A stretch of DNA of 64,000 nucleotides from Agelas oroides (taxonomy: Eukaryota > Porifera > Demospongiae > Agelasida > Agelasidae). Below the pieces are notes generated by a model. It had not been told where the DNA came from. It worked only from the letters and a program-made list of their open reading frames with translations, and made no database searches. The translations under genes and the position numbers were made by a program. Shown piece by piece: positions 34,516 to 44,640 of this stretch (position 1 is the first letter of the stretch; each line of letters begins with the position of its first letter). The stretch covers positions 3,348,222 through 3,412,221 of the forward strand of contig OX422188.1 of the NCBI GenBank assembly GCA_949130485.1, in the 5' to 3' direction.

Positions 34516-35863
34516 TCAAGGAACACCAAATACGCCGCTTTTTTCAAGTTGATAATCAAAGTACATGTATGAGTTGCAACCTTGGTTTCTGCAGTGCTTA
34601 ATATATTGGTGGTCACCAGGGCTAACGGAAAATGACTGAGTTGTTGTCATTCGATCATCATTGCCACTGTCCTTATCCCAAATGCTGACTTCAAAATATT
34701 GCCATCGACGTCTACCAAACTTTAGTATCTGATTCCAAGTGGGATTCAACGTATTGGATTTGCGCACAGTCAATTTTGTGACTTTATTGCGGTTGTCATC
34801 AACAGCAGTGACACGGACATATGGATCTGGATACCCAACGCCGTCTGTGTCAGGCAATTTTCGTGCAAACCTTAGGTATACATTGAGATATCCACGTATT
34901 CCTGTTCCTGGACAGTTGTACATTCGACTGACTTGTTTTGTGTCTTGACAACTGAGGTGGCTGCGTTGTCCGAGGGTGGGACTCCCTTGACGAATATACT
35001 CTACATTATTTGTTACTACAATAGTTGTCTTTCCTTTCCCAAATGCTGTTCTTCGATACTGCATAATAGAACCATAGTCATAAGTGCTGCCATAGTGATC
35101 CACCTCGTACGTGGTACGCTTTTTGAAATTACCAATTCCAGCAGCAATATTATCCCACACAAATTTCACGTAACAATCACGATCTGGCCTACTCTGTTCA
35201 TGCCATAGACCAATAGCATGACCAACCTCATGCATGATAATTCCTTCACTCCTGCATGTAGGTCCAAGTTGAATTTGCTGTCTTCCACCTCGCTTGCCAA
35301 TATAAGTTGAAAAACACCTGGGGTTACTGTTATAAGCAGTGAATTCAATATAGTCACTTTGACTTGTTCGAAACAAAAACCTCAAACATGTTTTAGCTTG
35401 CCACCTGTTCATAGCTTTACGAATTTTTATCCTTGTGCTCAAACCAACATTGCTGTGATACCTGTATCTTACGATTCCATTTGGCCAGAGGTGGGTTCTG
35501 CTTCTTCTTGCACCACGAGTAGTGCGGTTCTGTGAGAGAGAAATAGAAAGCCTTGTCAAGAATATTGATAGCACTGTGGAAATGATAGCAAACTAGCTAA
35601 CTCACATGTTCATTTTGTGTCCCATAGTATTCCTCAATGAGCTCAGTTGGGATAGCCAAGTCTCCTTCAAAGAGATCAACACTTTCCAGAGGGTCCGACT
35701 CAGGAGATGTGATGATTGGAGCACGTTTTTCCTTGCTAGAGATGACATTAATTGTAGGATCATTTCTTTGTGGTGCATCTGGTGGTCCTACAGGTGGTGA
35801 TGCTGCAACTTGCCCTCCATTGTAGGTACATAGGAGAGCAAATCCAAGTAGCAGTTTCAACAT
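34516..35863 (-). CDS. Secreted astacin metalloprotease with C-terminal C2 domain
   Basis: Minus strand, two phase-0 exons: 35863-35606 and 35529-34516, 423 residues. The ATG at 35863 is preferred because it begins a signal peptide (MLKLLLGFALLCTYNGG). A propeptide runs to a dibasic site (RGARRSR, residues 91-97), after which the catalytic domain starts (THLWPNG). The zinc motif is HEVGHAIGLWHE with RPDRD at residues 186-203: H186, H190 and H196 bind zinc and E187 is catalytic. The Met-turn is SIMQY (M242, Y244). Cys at 134, 158, 178 and 292 fit the astacin disulfides. Residues 298-415 form a C2 domain with calcium-type aspartates (D315, D321, D371, D373, D377/378) around DPYV and SIWDKDSGND. 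Astacins usually end in EGF, CUB, MAM or ShK modules, so the C2 tail is unusual. Predicted role: extracellular proteolysis, possibly targeted to membranes by the C2 domain. The coding region is intact. Confidence 0.9.
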
Positions 35864-35990
35864 TGTCTTATGAACGTTGATTACTGACAATGTTCACTCG
35901 TTTAGCAATGTCGAAATTTTCGTTCTTCTTGAATTGCTGTTCAAAGTACACTCCAACTTTGTTTCATAAAGTGTGAAGCAAATGAGCTGG

Positions 35991-35997
35991 TTTTATA
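35991..35997 (-). promoter_or_regulatory. TATA box of the astacin-C2 gene
   Basis: TATAAAA on the minus strand, about 130 bp before the ATG, which leaves room for a short 5' UTR. Confidence 0.5.
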
Positions 35998-36099
35998 GCA
36001 GTGAAGCTCTCTAAAGATGTGTAGTTGTAACCATCAATAAGAACCAAGGGGAATACAAAATGTGTCAATTTAGTCTAACAGCCTTGTGATCAAAGCTCT

Positions 36100-36195
36100 A
36101 GTTTTAATTTCCCTTGTATGTGGGTGATCAACATGCCATGGCTACTGTATGACAGTAGCCATCACCCACACCATTACACACCCGATGTGCAAGAG
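36100..36195. repeat. Palindromic MITE fragment (GTGGGTGATCAACATG family)
   Basis: GTGGGTGATCAACATGCCA, then TGGCTACTGT and its inverse ACAGTAGCCATCACCCAC. Relatives occur at about 42770, 43285-43350, 43555-43600, 43670-43725 and 49720-49800. Confidence 0.6.
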
Positions 36196-37496
36196 AAAGG
36201 TTTCACAGTAATAACACAATAATAGGAATAAAATAGGAATAAGAATATGAATGATGGTGATTATGATGATGATAAGAAGAAGAAAAACAATGCCAATAAT
36301 ATCCGTCATCATGATCACCATTATCATTATCAGTGAATATTCAGTGTACATGAGTATACACTCACAGCTGACACCACAACTTATTGGTCACTAGTAATAC
36401 AAACAGCTACAGTAGAGATACCAAATAGAAGAGGCAATTTTGAATTCAATGCACAACTTTCCAAAAAATTTGCAAGCATTCCTCAGACAATCTCACATAG
36501 CTAAGAATTCAACTGAGATGAGCTAAATGTGTGTAGCTATTCTCCTGGTTGTTTGAACTTCATCAGATGGTGCTCTGAATATGACATCATATTAACACAT
36601 GACTTCATTATCTTAGAACATTTGAGTGTGTCTGTTGCTTTTATTCCACCAGCCCAGTCACATTTGTGTATACATGGAATTCTTCTGAAGACTCTGATGC
36701 TTACACCATACTACTGCCTGACATATGCGGAGCTCAACAATAATGTGAGCACCTGAATCTAGCTTGTTGCAATGAGCTGTATGTGTTACTGCACTTATGG
36801 TGAGCCCCCTACAGATGTTTTCAGAATCCCAGTGAGTGGTGACAGCCTACTCATCAGTTTGCAAACCTGTGACTAGTTTTCTAGCGATCTTGGCTTTCTT
36901 CCTGCCATTTTTTCTGCGTCATTGATAGTTTGAGCACCACCAGGTTCGCCTAACGTATTGCACTGTCACCAGAGTGACCGCAGAGTACATTTTAAGAATG
37001 AGAAACACATAAAACAAATTGATAGTACACGTTCAACTTTCTAAATAGGTTTGGTCACTTAGACAAACAAGGGCTTCAGCAGTGGCACACTTAGGCCACA
37101 TATGCAAATATAACTGTTTTCTGTTTCATTCTGGACCACCTGGTTGTTTGGGTAGTGCTTGGAATTTCATCCTTTTTCCTGAGTAAGAAAACAAAGTGGT
37201 TCTTCATGAGATTGCTCAGCACAACCTTTCAAAAAACACCTCAGTAATAGTGTGCTGTGTGTTTTGAAGTACGTGTATAGAGTGTGTTAACTAGACTGGA
37301 TCGCTTGTATCTTTTTTTTTAACGACTTCTTTTTCTGCTGGTTGATTGTGCTGATGTGAGAATTTTGCACCACACTTGGCTGCCACTAGCTTATCGTTCC
37401 TAACCTCCCCTCATGCACAATGTTGTGTTGATGTTGCATGCAGCCACCTGACTGTTGTGCTAGCTTGTATAAGTAGCTGTCCCAATCCCCCACAAC
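36196..37496. other. Non-coding region
   Basis: ATG/ATT-rich simple sequence at 36220-36340. A single diverged 47-bp satellite unit sits near 36800. No gene. Confidence 0.4.
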
Positions 37497-38080
37497 ATGG
37501 TGAGCCCCCACACCTGTTTTCAGAATCCCAGTGAGTGGACTTTATGGTGAGCCCCCACACCTGTTTTCAGAATCCCAGTGAGTGGACTTTATGGTGAGCC
37601 CCCGCACCTGTTTTCAGAATCCCAGTGAGTGGACTTTATGGTGAGCCCCCGCACCTGTTTTCAGAATCCCAGTGAGTGGACTTTATGGTGAGCCCCCACA
37701 CCTGTTTTCAGAATCCCAGTGAGTGGACTTTATGGTGAATCCCCACACCTGTTTTCAAGAATCCCAGTGAGTGAACTTATGGTGAGCCCCCACACCTGTT
37801 TTCAGAATCCCCTTTATGGTGAATCTCCCAAAGAGATCTTGCAGAATCCAAGTGAGTAGACACATGCACTTTATGTTAAATTGCCTACCGATCATTTCAG
37901 ATTCCCAGTGAGTGAGACATGCACTCTATGGTGAATCCTCCAAACCTGTTTTGAGGCTCTGAGTCATGATGTGCACTTATGGTGAATCCCCTACAGCAGC
38001 CTTTCAGAATCCCAATGAGTGTGGAGACATGCGCCTTACAGTGAATCCCCCATATGCAGATGTATTTCAGAATCCCATTC
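37497..38080. repeat. 47-bp satellite array
   Basis: Unit start ATGGTGAGCCCCCACACCTG. Starts at 37497, 37544, 37591 and 37638 are exactly 47 bp apart. About five near-identical units are followed by progressively shorter and diverged ones to 38080. Stray units occur near 36800 and 41265-41340. Each unit carries CTGTTTTCAG and GTGAGT, splice-like motifs. Confidence 0.9.
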
Positions 38081-38599
38081 AGCTGTGACATGAAAAGCAA
38101 TTGCCACTCAGGTTGGAGGTTGGTCCACATCACCTGCATACTCTACCTTTTTTGCACTCAATAGTTTATACTAAATTCCATAGTAAATTACACATTAGAG
38201 TTGTCTCAAAATGTCTCTCACAAATGAAGAGAAGGTTATCCGTTACCAACTTGAGCTCGGAAAATAACTTGCCAATGTTTCGACTGAATTCTCCCGTCAT
38301 TATCAGGGCGAAAGCACAAGTCCACCACAATGGAAGCCAGCCTGACCATCTTACAACTCCACTTGCAGGTATAGTTACTGTTGACATCTGAGGGGATTGC
38401 TCTCTAGTAGACTATATATCAAGAGCAGGAAGCCAAGTTCCATCACCTCTTTGGAGTGTAGATGTTCTGAGAATTGCTAGTATACTTTAGACCATGGCGG
38501 TGCAAGATAATCTGTGCAGCTTCCTCTCAGGTTCCCTTGAATCTCTCCCAACCACTGTTTCTGCATAATTATAAAACTTGTCTGCAACCTTGATAACCA

Positions 38600-39770
38600 C
38601 TCTGTGGCTATATGAGCACAAATACAGCATTTGACAGTTTAGTCAGTGGTTCCAAGCATGTAATATGCCAGCTAAATTCCAATGAAGAGCAAACCACTCT
38701 CCATAGTTGGCAGAGTGGTTGGCAAGGAATCACCGACCTAGAGAGGGATTTATTGGCCCTACCAGCATGGCATGGTGGCCTTGGTGTACAGATTCCAACT
38801 AGAATTGCCAACAACCAGTTCAAGGCCTGCACAGAAGTGACTGCTCCCCTCGTGGAGCTCATCCGCCAACGGAACCCCAATACCCCAAGAGCAGAGGCAA
38901 ATGAAGTCCGCACTTCACACAAGGAACCGAAGAGAAACCACCAAAGAGGCTGAGCTATTGAAGCCCAAACTATCAGGGGCTGGGCAAAGGGCAATGGAAT
39001 AGGCCAGCGAAAAAGGTGCCTCCGCATGGCTCACAGCCATCCCCATGTCCAATATGGCTTCGACCTTCACAACCAGGCTTTCAGAAATGTGCCTTAGGTT
39101 TGGCTGGATGCCAACAAGGCTAGCCACACACTGCCCAACCATTTAGTGTTAGCCACTCGTTAAGCTGCCAAAGGGTGCAATGCATTCCATTCGACACAAA
39201 GCTATCAGAGACATCACTGCACAACTTCTCACGGAGGTATGCCCGAACGTTTGTGTCTAACCCACTCTCCAGCCGTTGACTGGAGAGAGATTCCCTCTCA
39301 GAAGCACCAATACTGAGGAAGGCACAAGACTTGACATCAAGGTCCAAAATTTCTGGGACAAAAGCAAACAATCAACCTTCTTTGATGTCAGAATCTTCAA
39401 CTCCCATGCACCAGCGAATTGTACATCCTCCACCGATGGTTTGCTATAGAAGACATGAACGCAAGAAGAGAAGAGCATACGAACAGCGTGTCCTCGAAGT
39501 GGAGCATGGTACCTCTGGTCCTGTCCACAAGTGGAGGTTGGGGCCCACCTACCACGGTTGCATTCAAGAGACTCACAGGTCTCATCTCTGAGAAATATGA
39601 CCAACCATACAGCAGCACCCTTAGCCTCATCAGATGTAAGATCGCCTTCAGCTTGATCGACTCACCCATCACATGTCTCCAAGGTCCCAGATCCACCTTC
39701 CATGCTCCAGCCAGGGACTTCAACCTGACGGACCCACCCCCTGGACCTCATCCGTGCTGAGGTTCAGCTT
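38600..39770 (+). pseudogene. Decayed C-terminal half of an RT/restriction-like-nuclease element
   Basis: Plus-strand relative of the element at 22536-25590. Recognisable pieces in changing frames are LLALPAWHGGLGV (late RT), ASAWLTAIPM, then IRDITAQLLTEV, LDIKVQNFWDKS, TFFDVRIFNSHAP (nuclease core), RAYEQRVLEVEHG and SSTLSLIRCKIAFSLIDS. Stops and frameshifts separate the pieces, the Cys of the zinc knuckle are mostly lost, and the RT catalytic half is missing. A dead 5'-truncated copy. Confidence 0.8.
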
Positions 39771-39938
39771 CAGGCCTAAATGCCAGCATTAATCTCAACA
39801 TGCCAATTGGACATTAATAGAACTCTCATAATTCATAATGTTTTTCCTGCTTCTTTTTTTAATCCTCTGTCCTCTCTGTACAGAGTACATATATATAAGC
39901 CTTTGTCACTATCTAAAACACTGCAGTCAGGCAATATC

Positions 39939-40700
39939 TTCAGGCCCTAGCCAGGATTTTCAGAAAGGGGGGTACATGGTCCAGTGTATATGTATATGCA
40001 TTCAAGGTACTACACCATAACGGTTGGCAAAACAGCAGGTGAAGTGACAGATGGTGAAATAGCAGAGGGGTAGGAGAAGGGTGGGGGGGCAGGGGGGCAG
40101 TTGCCCCCCCCCCCCCCCCCCCCACTTTTGAAAGCTGGGGGGCTCAGCCCCTCCAGTGTTTCACATCTCTTTGTGCTGTGGTTATTGTATGGTTGTATGG
40201 TGACTATTCTCCACGCCCCCTTCTTAACTCGCCCCCCCCTCTTGTCAACTTGCTCCTACCCCTCTGAATAGTATGCAGAGAATACTGAAAATATGTCAGA
40301 ATAGCATCAAGCTTATACGGCTGCAAGATGTCTCGTACATTTCCATGCATTTTCAGAAAGATGGTGTGACTCCAGGCCGTTCAGTCACCGTGCATCCCGT
40401 TTGTAGGATGAATACGGAACGTGCGCTTTACATGCCGAAAGGAGACGCACAAATAAATATATATAAATTGCTATTTCAGGCGCTCAGGAGTTCACCAGTT
40501 GTCCTTCTAGTGAACTCCCGAGCACCTAAAATAGCAATTTATATATATTTATTTGTGCGTCTCCTTTCGGCGTGTAAAGCGCGCGTTCCGTATTCATCCG
40601 CTGGTCCTCTATGGACAAACGGGATGCACAGCTGCAGCCACATTCGCTTGGATAGCGGTGATGCTCAATGGAAGCGAGGTTAGTGGATCACTTATGTGTA
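39939..40700. mobile_element. Element of the CAGGCCCGTAG family with internal large palindrome
   Basis: The left part (CCAGGATTTTCAGAAAGGGG, GGTACATGG) matches 63415-63450. A long poly-C run is at 40107-40122. From about 40390 to 40630 the sequence is a palindrome (CATCCCGTTTGT; ATGAATACGGAACG; AGACGCACAAATAAATATAT; then inverse), so part of the element was duplicated head to head. The block CTGGTCCTC, then GCTGCAGCCA, GATAGCGGTGATGCTCAATG matches 63810-63900. Confidence 0.55.
40390..40630. repeat. ~240-bp palindrome
   Basis: The arms pair over about 110 bp around a centre near 40508, with only short mismatches. See the element above. Confidence 0.75.
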
Positions 40701-41825
40701 TAGTGGGGTTGCAGTGGGCGTGGCTAATGAAGTCATCTCCAATTACTTGTTGCTATAACAACAAAGTTTTAACTGCATGTAGGTGAAAAGTTGGTGGGTT
40801 TATTAAAGATTGAAAAAGATCAGAGGTACTGCCTATGATCATGAGTTACAGACAAAGGCCTCAGAAGGTCTCAGAAAAGTAGCATTTCTCTATTATGGGG
40901 CTACCATCATCAGGTGTACCAAGCTTGTACTCCAAAATGGGTATAGAAGTAAGTACATATGAGCAGGTTACCAAAATGTGTGCTGTAGAGTGTTTGATTT
41001 TTTTTCTGTATGCATGCATATCATTGTTCATCATTAATCCTTAGTGCACCTGATTTGATATGTATACATAGCTATGGAGAATGGCCCTTTCCCCACCTAA
41101 GAAGCATGATTTTTGTAGAAAATATCACATGACATTTTTCTGAAGGTTCCGACACTACTAGCTATGCAGAACTACACCATACTACTGTCTGACATACAGG
41201 GAACTCAACATGCATGTGAACACCCCAATATTAATGCAGTGAGTTGTGTCTCTGCAGTATGGAGAATCCCGCACAGATGTTTACAGAACCCCAGTGAGTT
41301 GAGACATGCACTTATAGTGAGTCCCCCGCAGATGTTTGTTTATATGAGATGAGATAATGGTCAATCCCTGACAGATGTTTCTTAAAATCTCAGTTAGCTA
41401 TGAAACAGAAGCTCTGTTTGTGGTGTACTGTTATTCTATACACTGTAGAGGCTGTGATTATGTAATCACTTGTAATTTCATGAGTAGCATCACCTCAGTG
41501 GCAGCCTACTTTCTCTTGAAGACATCTTTAAGCTCCTAAATGTGGGGCTTTTATTTTTTCTCTTCAGTCGATTGTGCCAGCCGTCTAGGTGATTGTTGCT
41601 GTGTGAGTCATCATAAAAGTAATAGTTCCAAAGTGGTAGTGATTACTGTGTATGTAGAATCAAAGTAAGTCTTGAAATCATCCATCTCCTATGTAACACC
41701 ATCCCATGCTCCATGCACATATAAAATGTGAAAGTGAGCTTGATATTGATCAAACCTTCCTGTTTTATTGAGTAGTCTGACAAGTTATGTTTCAACATTG
41801 TGGGTTATGAAATAATAATAATTTA

Positions 41826-41930
41826 GGAGTTGACATTTTGGGAGTTGACATTTTGAGATTTTGGAATTGACATTTAGAGAGTTGACATTCTGGGAGTTGA
41901 CATTTTGGGAGTTGACATTTTGGGAAGAGC
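41826..41930. repeat. Minisatellite, ~15-18 bp unit
   Basis: About six copies of GGGAGTTGACATTTT with single-base variants. Confidence 0.85.
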
Positions 41931-43379
41931 CCGTTTAGCTTCTGTCTCTTGAGCTAAGCTATATCCACATCACAGTCGTTCATGTTGTTTTTCCCTCAAC
42001 TAGCTTTCTTTCAGGACTTCTTCTAGTATTAGTTAGTCTCACATGCAGTGAGAGACTAGCCTGGGCGCTAAGTGTTATATAGGACTAAGCTTTAATAGGG
42101 TCCGGCAACAGGACTTTTAGTGGCTTTCAGCTGGCTTCTGCATTATAGGGGTAAAAAGTTCTTGTTACTAAAACCGGAAGGAGGGATTAACTTAATTCTT
42201 AGTCAGAAACAAGGTTGGAAGTTCTGGTTGACCTGTGTGTAACGTCATTCCTGCTTGGCCAATGACTCTTTTAATGCTAAAGAAGCACCAAATATATGCA
42301 TGCTATGACCACCTTTGGGGAGGCATTTTGCATCCACCCATTAGATGTAATTGTGATTTCAAATCCCAACTACCAGCATCCATGATTGGCATACTTGGAT
42401 TCACTTAAAAACCATTCACTCATGCTGATTACAATTACAAATTATGCCAGTATTTGATTTCTCATCTCCTGCTTGCACACTTTTTTGGGGGAACTGCTTC
42501 GCTGGGCCATTACCGCCAATATTGCGATCTCATGCTCTGTATGCACCAGTACTGCTGAGTTGCATGTCGATTTGGAACTACTCAGGATACTGAAACAAAA
42601 CAGCTAAAAGAGGTCACCTGCCGAAAACGTTTGACAACTCACCAACAGAGCATTATAATGTGTTATAATGGTAATGGCCACCCACCCACATGAACCTAAG
42701 AGAAAGTTCCTGATTAGAAACTAATACACAACAAACGGTGGCCTTACCACTAAAACACACTAAAAGTTGCAGTAGCCATCACCTACATTGCCAACATGCA
42801 AGAGACAAAATTCGTTATAAAAATGTACATAATGCACTAAATGATGTACAAAATTTAAGTACATATTGGTTAGTGTCATAGTGCATCTACCAAATAAATA
42901 AATTCTCATTCACCAAGTGTCACAGGAAAGTGGTGCTAGACTGAAATAAAGTCATCCATTGAGTAAAGTACATTGTGGCCTAGTGTTCGTTCAAGTCTCT
43001 TAGCTCCATCTCTGGAGGTAATAAGGTAGTGGATTCTAATCCTATCGGTCATTCATCTTTTTCCTCTGAAGAAGCTTTCAGGGCTTGTTTTATTGTTAAT
43101 AGGGTCCATTTACTTTGTTAATGGTAGGTTCATGCATGGTAGCACTTCTAAACTGTAACACTGAACTCTCTAGTCACTGGGAGCATCTTGGAGTGTAGTT
43201 TCAAAATACAAATACAAAGCAATGAGTACTACAATATGTCAGTTTAGGCTAACATCCAAGGCTATGGTTATATTTCCTTTAGTTGAACTGATGTGGGTGG
43301 TCAACATGCTATGGCTACTGTAACAGTTAAAGGAAACATCACCTACATCAAGGGGAATACAAAATCAATTTAGGGAAGC

Positions 43380-43530
43380 TGTTGATTGAAGCCATTACCT
43401 AGGCAACATATTATAGTGTTGCTCATATCTCTCTTCTACAGTGATGTTGCCTAGGTAACAGGTTATATACCCCTCCCTGGGTGGGGGTGGTGTGCACAAA
43501 ACAACCACCGCCCATGGAGGGGTATAACTA
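43380..43530. repeat. Palindromic short element
   Basis: TTACCTAGGCAAC and GTTGCCTAGGTAAC face each other (about 43396 and 43445). CCCCTCC and GGAGGGG arms follow near 43470 and 43518. Confidence 0.5.
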
Positions 43531-43770
43531 TTACTCATAGTCCCCCATTATTTAATTGATGTGGGTGATCAACAAAAAGCCACAGGTAATCACATCAATA
43601 CAGAGCAAGGGAATAAAAACGAGCCTAATGCTCACTTGCAGTTATACAGGTATTTCCCTTGGTTACTTTGATGTGAGTGATCAACATGGTATGGCTACTG
43701 TAGCAGTTACAGTAGCCATCACCCACAACAAAATAATCACCACAATATTCAATTTAGGCTAGCAGCCATG

Positions 43771-44115
43771 GAATTCTATGGGGTGTGATTTGTGCCAAAT
43801 TTCACAGGCACAGTGTGCAGGCACAACTTGCCATCATGTGAGCACAGAATGCCAACATGAGGGCACAATATGCATGCACAACATGAGGGCACAACATGAG
43901 GGCACAACATGAGGGCACAATATGCATGCACAACATGAGGGCACAATATGCATGCACAACATGAGGGCACAACATGAGGGCACAACATGAGGGCACAACA
44001 TGCATGCACAACATGAGGGCACAATATGCATGCACAACATGAGGGCACAACATGCATGCACAACATGAGGGCACTATATGTATGCACAACATGCATTCAC
44101 AACATGCAGGCACAA
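43771..44115 (+). repeat. Left arm of a foldback: unique 80 bp plus minisatellite (GCACAACATGAGG)
   Basis: It begins GAATTCTATGGGGTGTGATT, then a minisatellite of GCACAACATGAGG and longer TGCATGCACAATATGAGGGC units. It is repeated inverted at 49292-49691. Confidence 0.85.
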
Positions 44116-44249
44116 CATGAGCATGACGGCACAAAACCATTGCTGAAAAAAACAAAACAGACACCTCTGTGTAAATTCATGTGTTAAGAGTGCATGAACA
44201 ATCAACGAACCACATCTCCCTTATAAAACAGGCCTAGATGTTATGCAAA

Positions 44250-44312
44250 GTCACCCACTGCGCAGGACGCGTTTCGGCCAATACCAGGCCTCATCAGCTG
44301 CGCTGGGGTGAC
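44250..44312 (-). ncRNA. Hammerhead ribozyme (type I)
   Basis: Minus strand, same strand as the Penelope-like ORF. Core CUGAUGA at 44297-44291; stem II GGCC/GGCC (44290-44287 and 44279-44276) with loop UGGUAUU; GAAA at 44275-44272; minimal stem III AC-GC-GU; C17 at 44266, so predicted cleavage falls between 44266 and 44265. Stem I is closed by GCGCAG with CUGCGC (6 bp), an internal loop CA/AGU, and GUCACCC with GGGUGAC (7 bp). Every universally conserved core base I know is present. In Penelope-like elements such ribozymes process the RNA or mark pseudo-LTR ends. Confidence 0.85.
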
Positions 44313-44315
44313 CGG

Positions 44316-44640
44316 GAGATGGGGACTGCCATCTCATGCACAGAATGCAGTCAGGTGGCTGGCCTTATTCAAAAGTCGGTAGAGACTCCTCGAAAGCACC
44401 GTCTCTTCGTGCAGCTGTTCTTCGTGCAGCTGTCTTTCGTTCGAAGGTCTTACGTACGTAGCGATTGATCGTCACGTGTTATCGACGCGTGCGTGCGCGC
44501 GCGCGCATACAGAGGCACTGGAGGTACCGGAAGTATTGTTAATAAGGCACAAGGCAAACAGTGTAAGGCAAACAGTGCGTGTTTAAAGGCTGTGTGTGCA
44601 TAAATGTGCCAAGCCAAGTAAACTGCATGTTCAGGCTGCG
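44316..44640 (-). other. 3' region of the Penelope-like element
   Basis: Between ORF stop and ribozyme. It contains a GCGTGCGTGCGCGCGCGCGC run near 44488-44507 and a duplicated TTCGTGCAGCTGT at about 44407-44430. No ORF of note. Confidence 0.5.

Larger units (their letters stand above)
40701..43770. other. Non-coding, repeat-rich region
   Basis: It holds a minisatellite (41826-41930), several palindromic GTGGGTGATCAACATG MITEs (43285-43725) and, at about 42540-42620, the unoccupied relative of the insertion site of the 50992 cassette. No gene recognised. Confidence 0.45.

Noticed and set aside
36142..36351. Hydrophobic Ile/Met-rich ORF
   Set aside because: Translation of ATT/ATG-rich simple sequence.
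43776..44164. Cys/His-rich ORFs on the minus strand (repeated HVVHACCALMLC), also on the plus strand at 49272-49687
   Set aside because: They are translations of the minisatellite, open in several frames at once; no gene signals.
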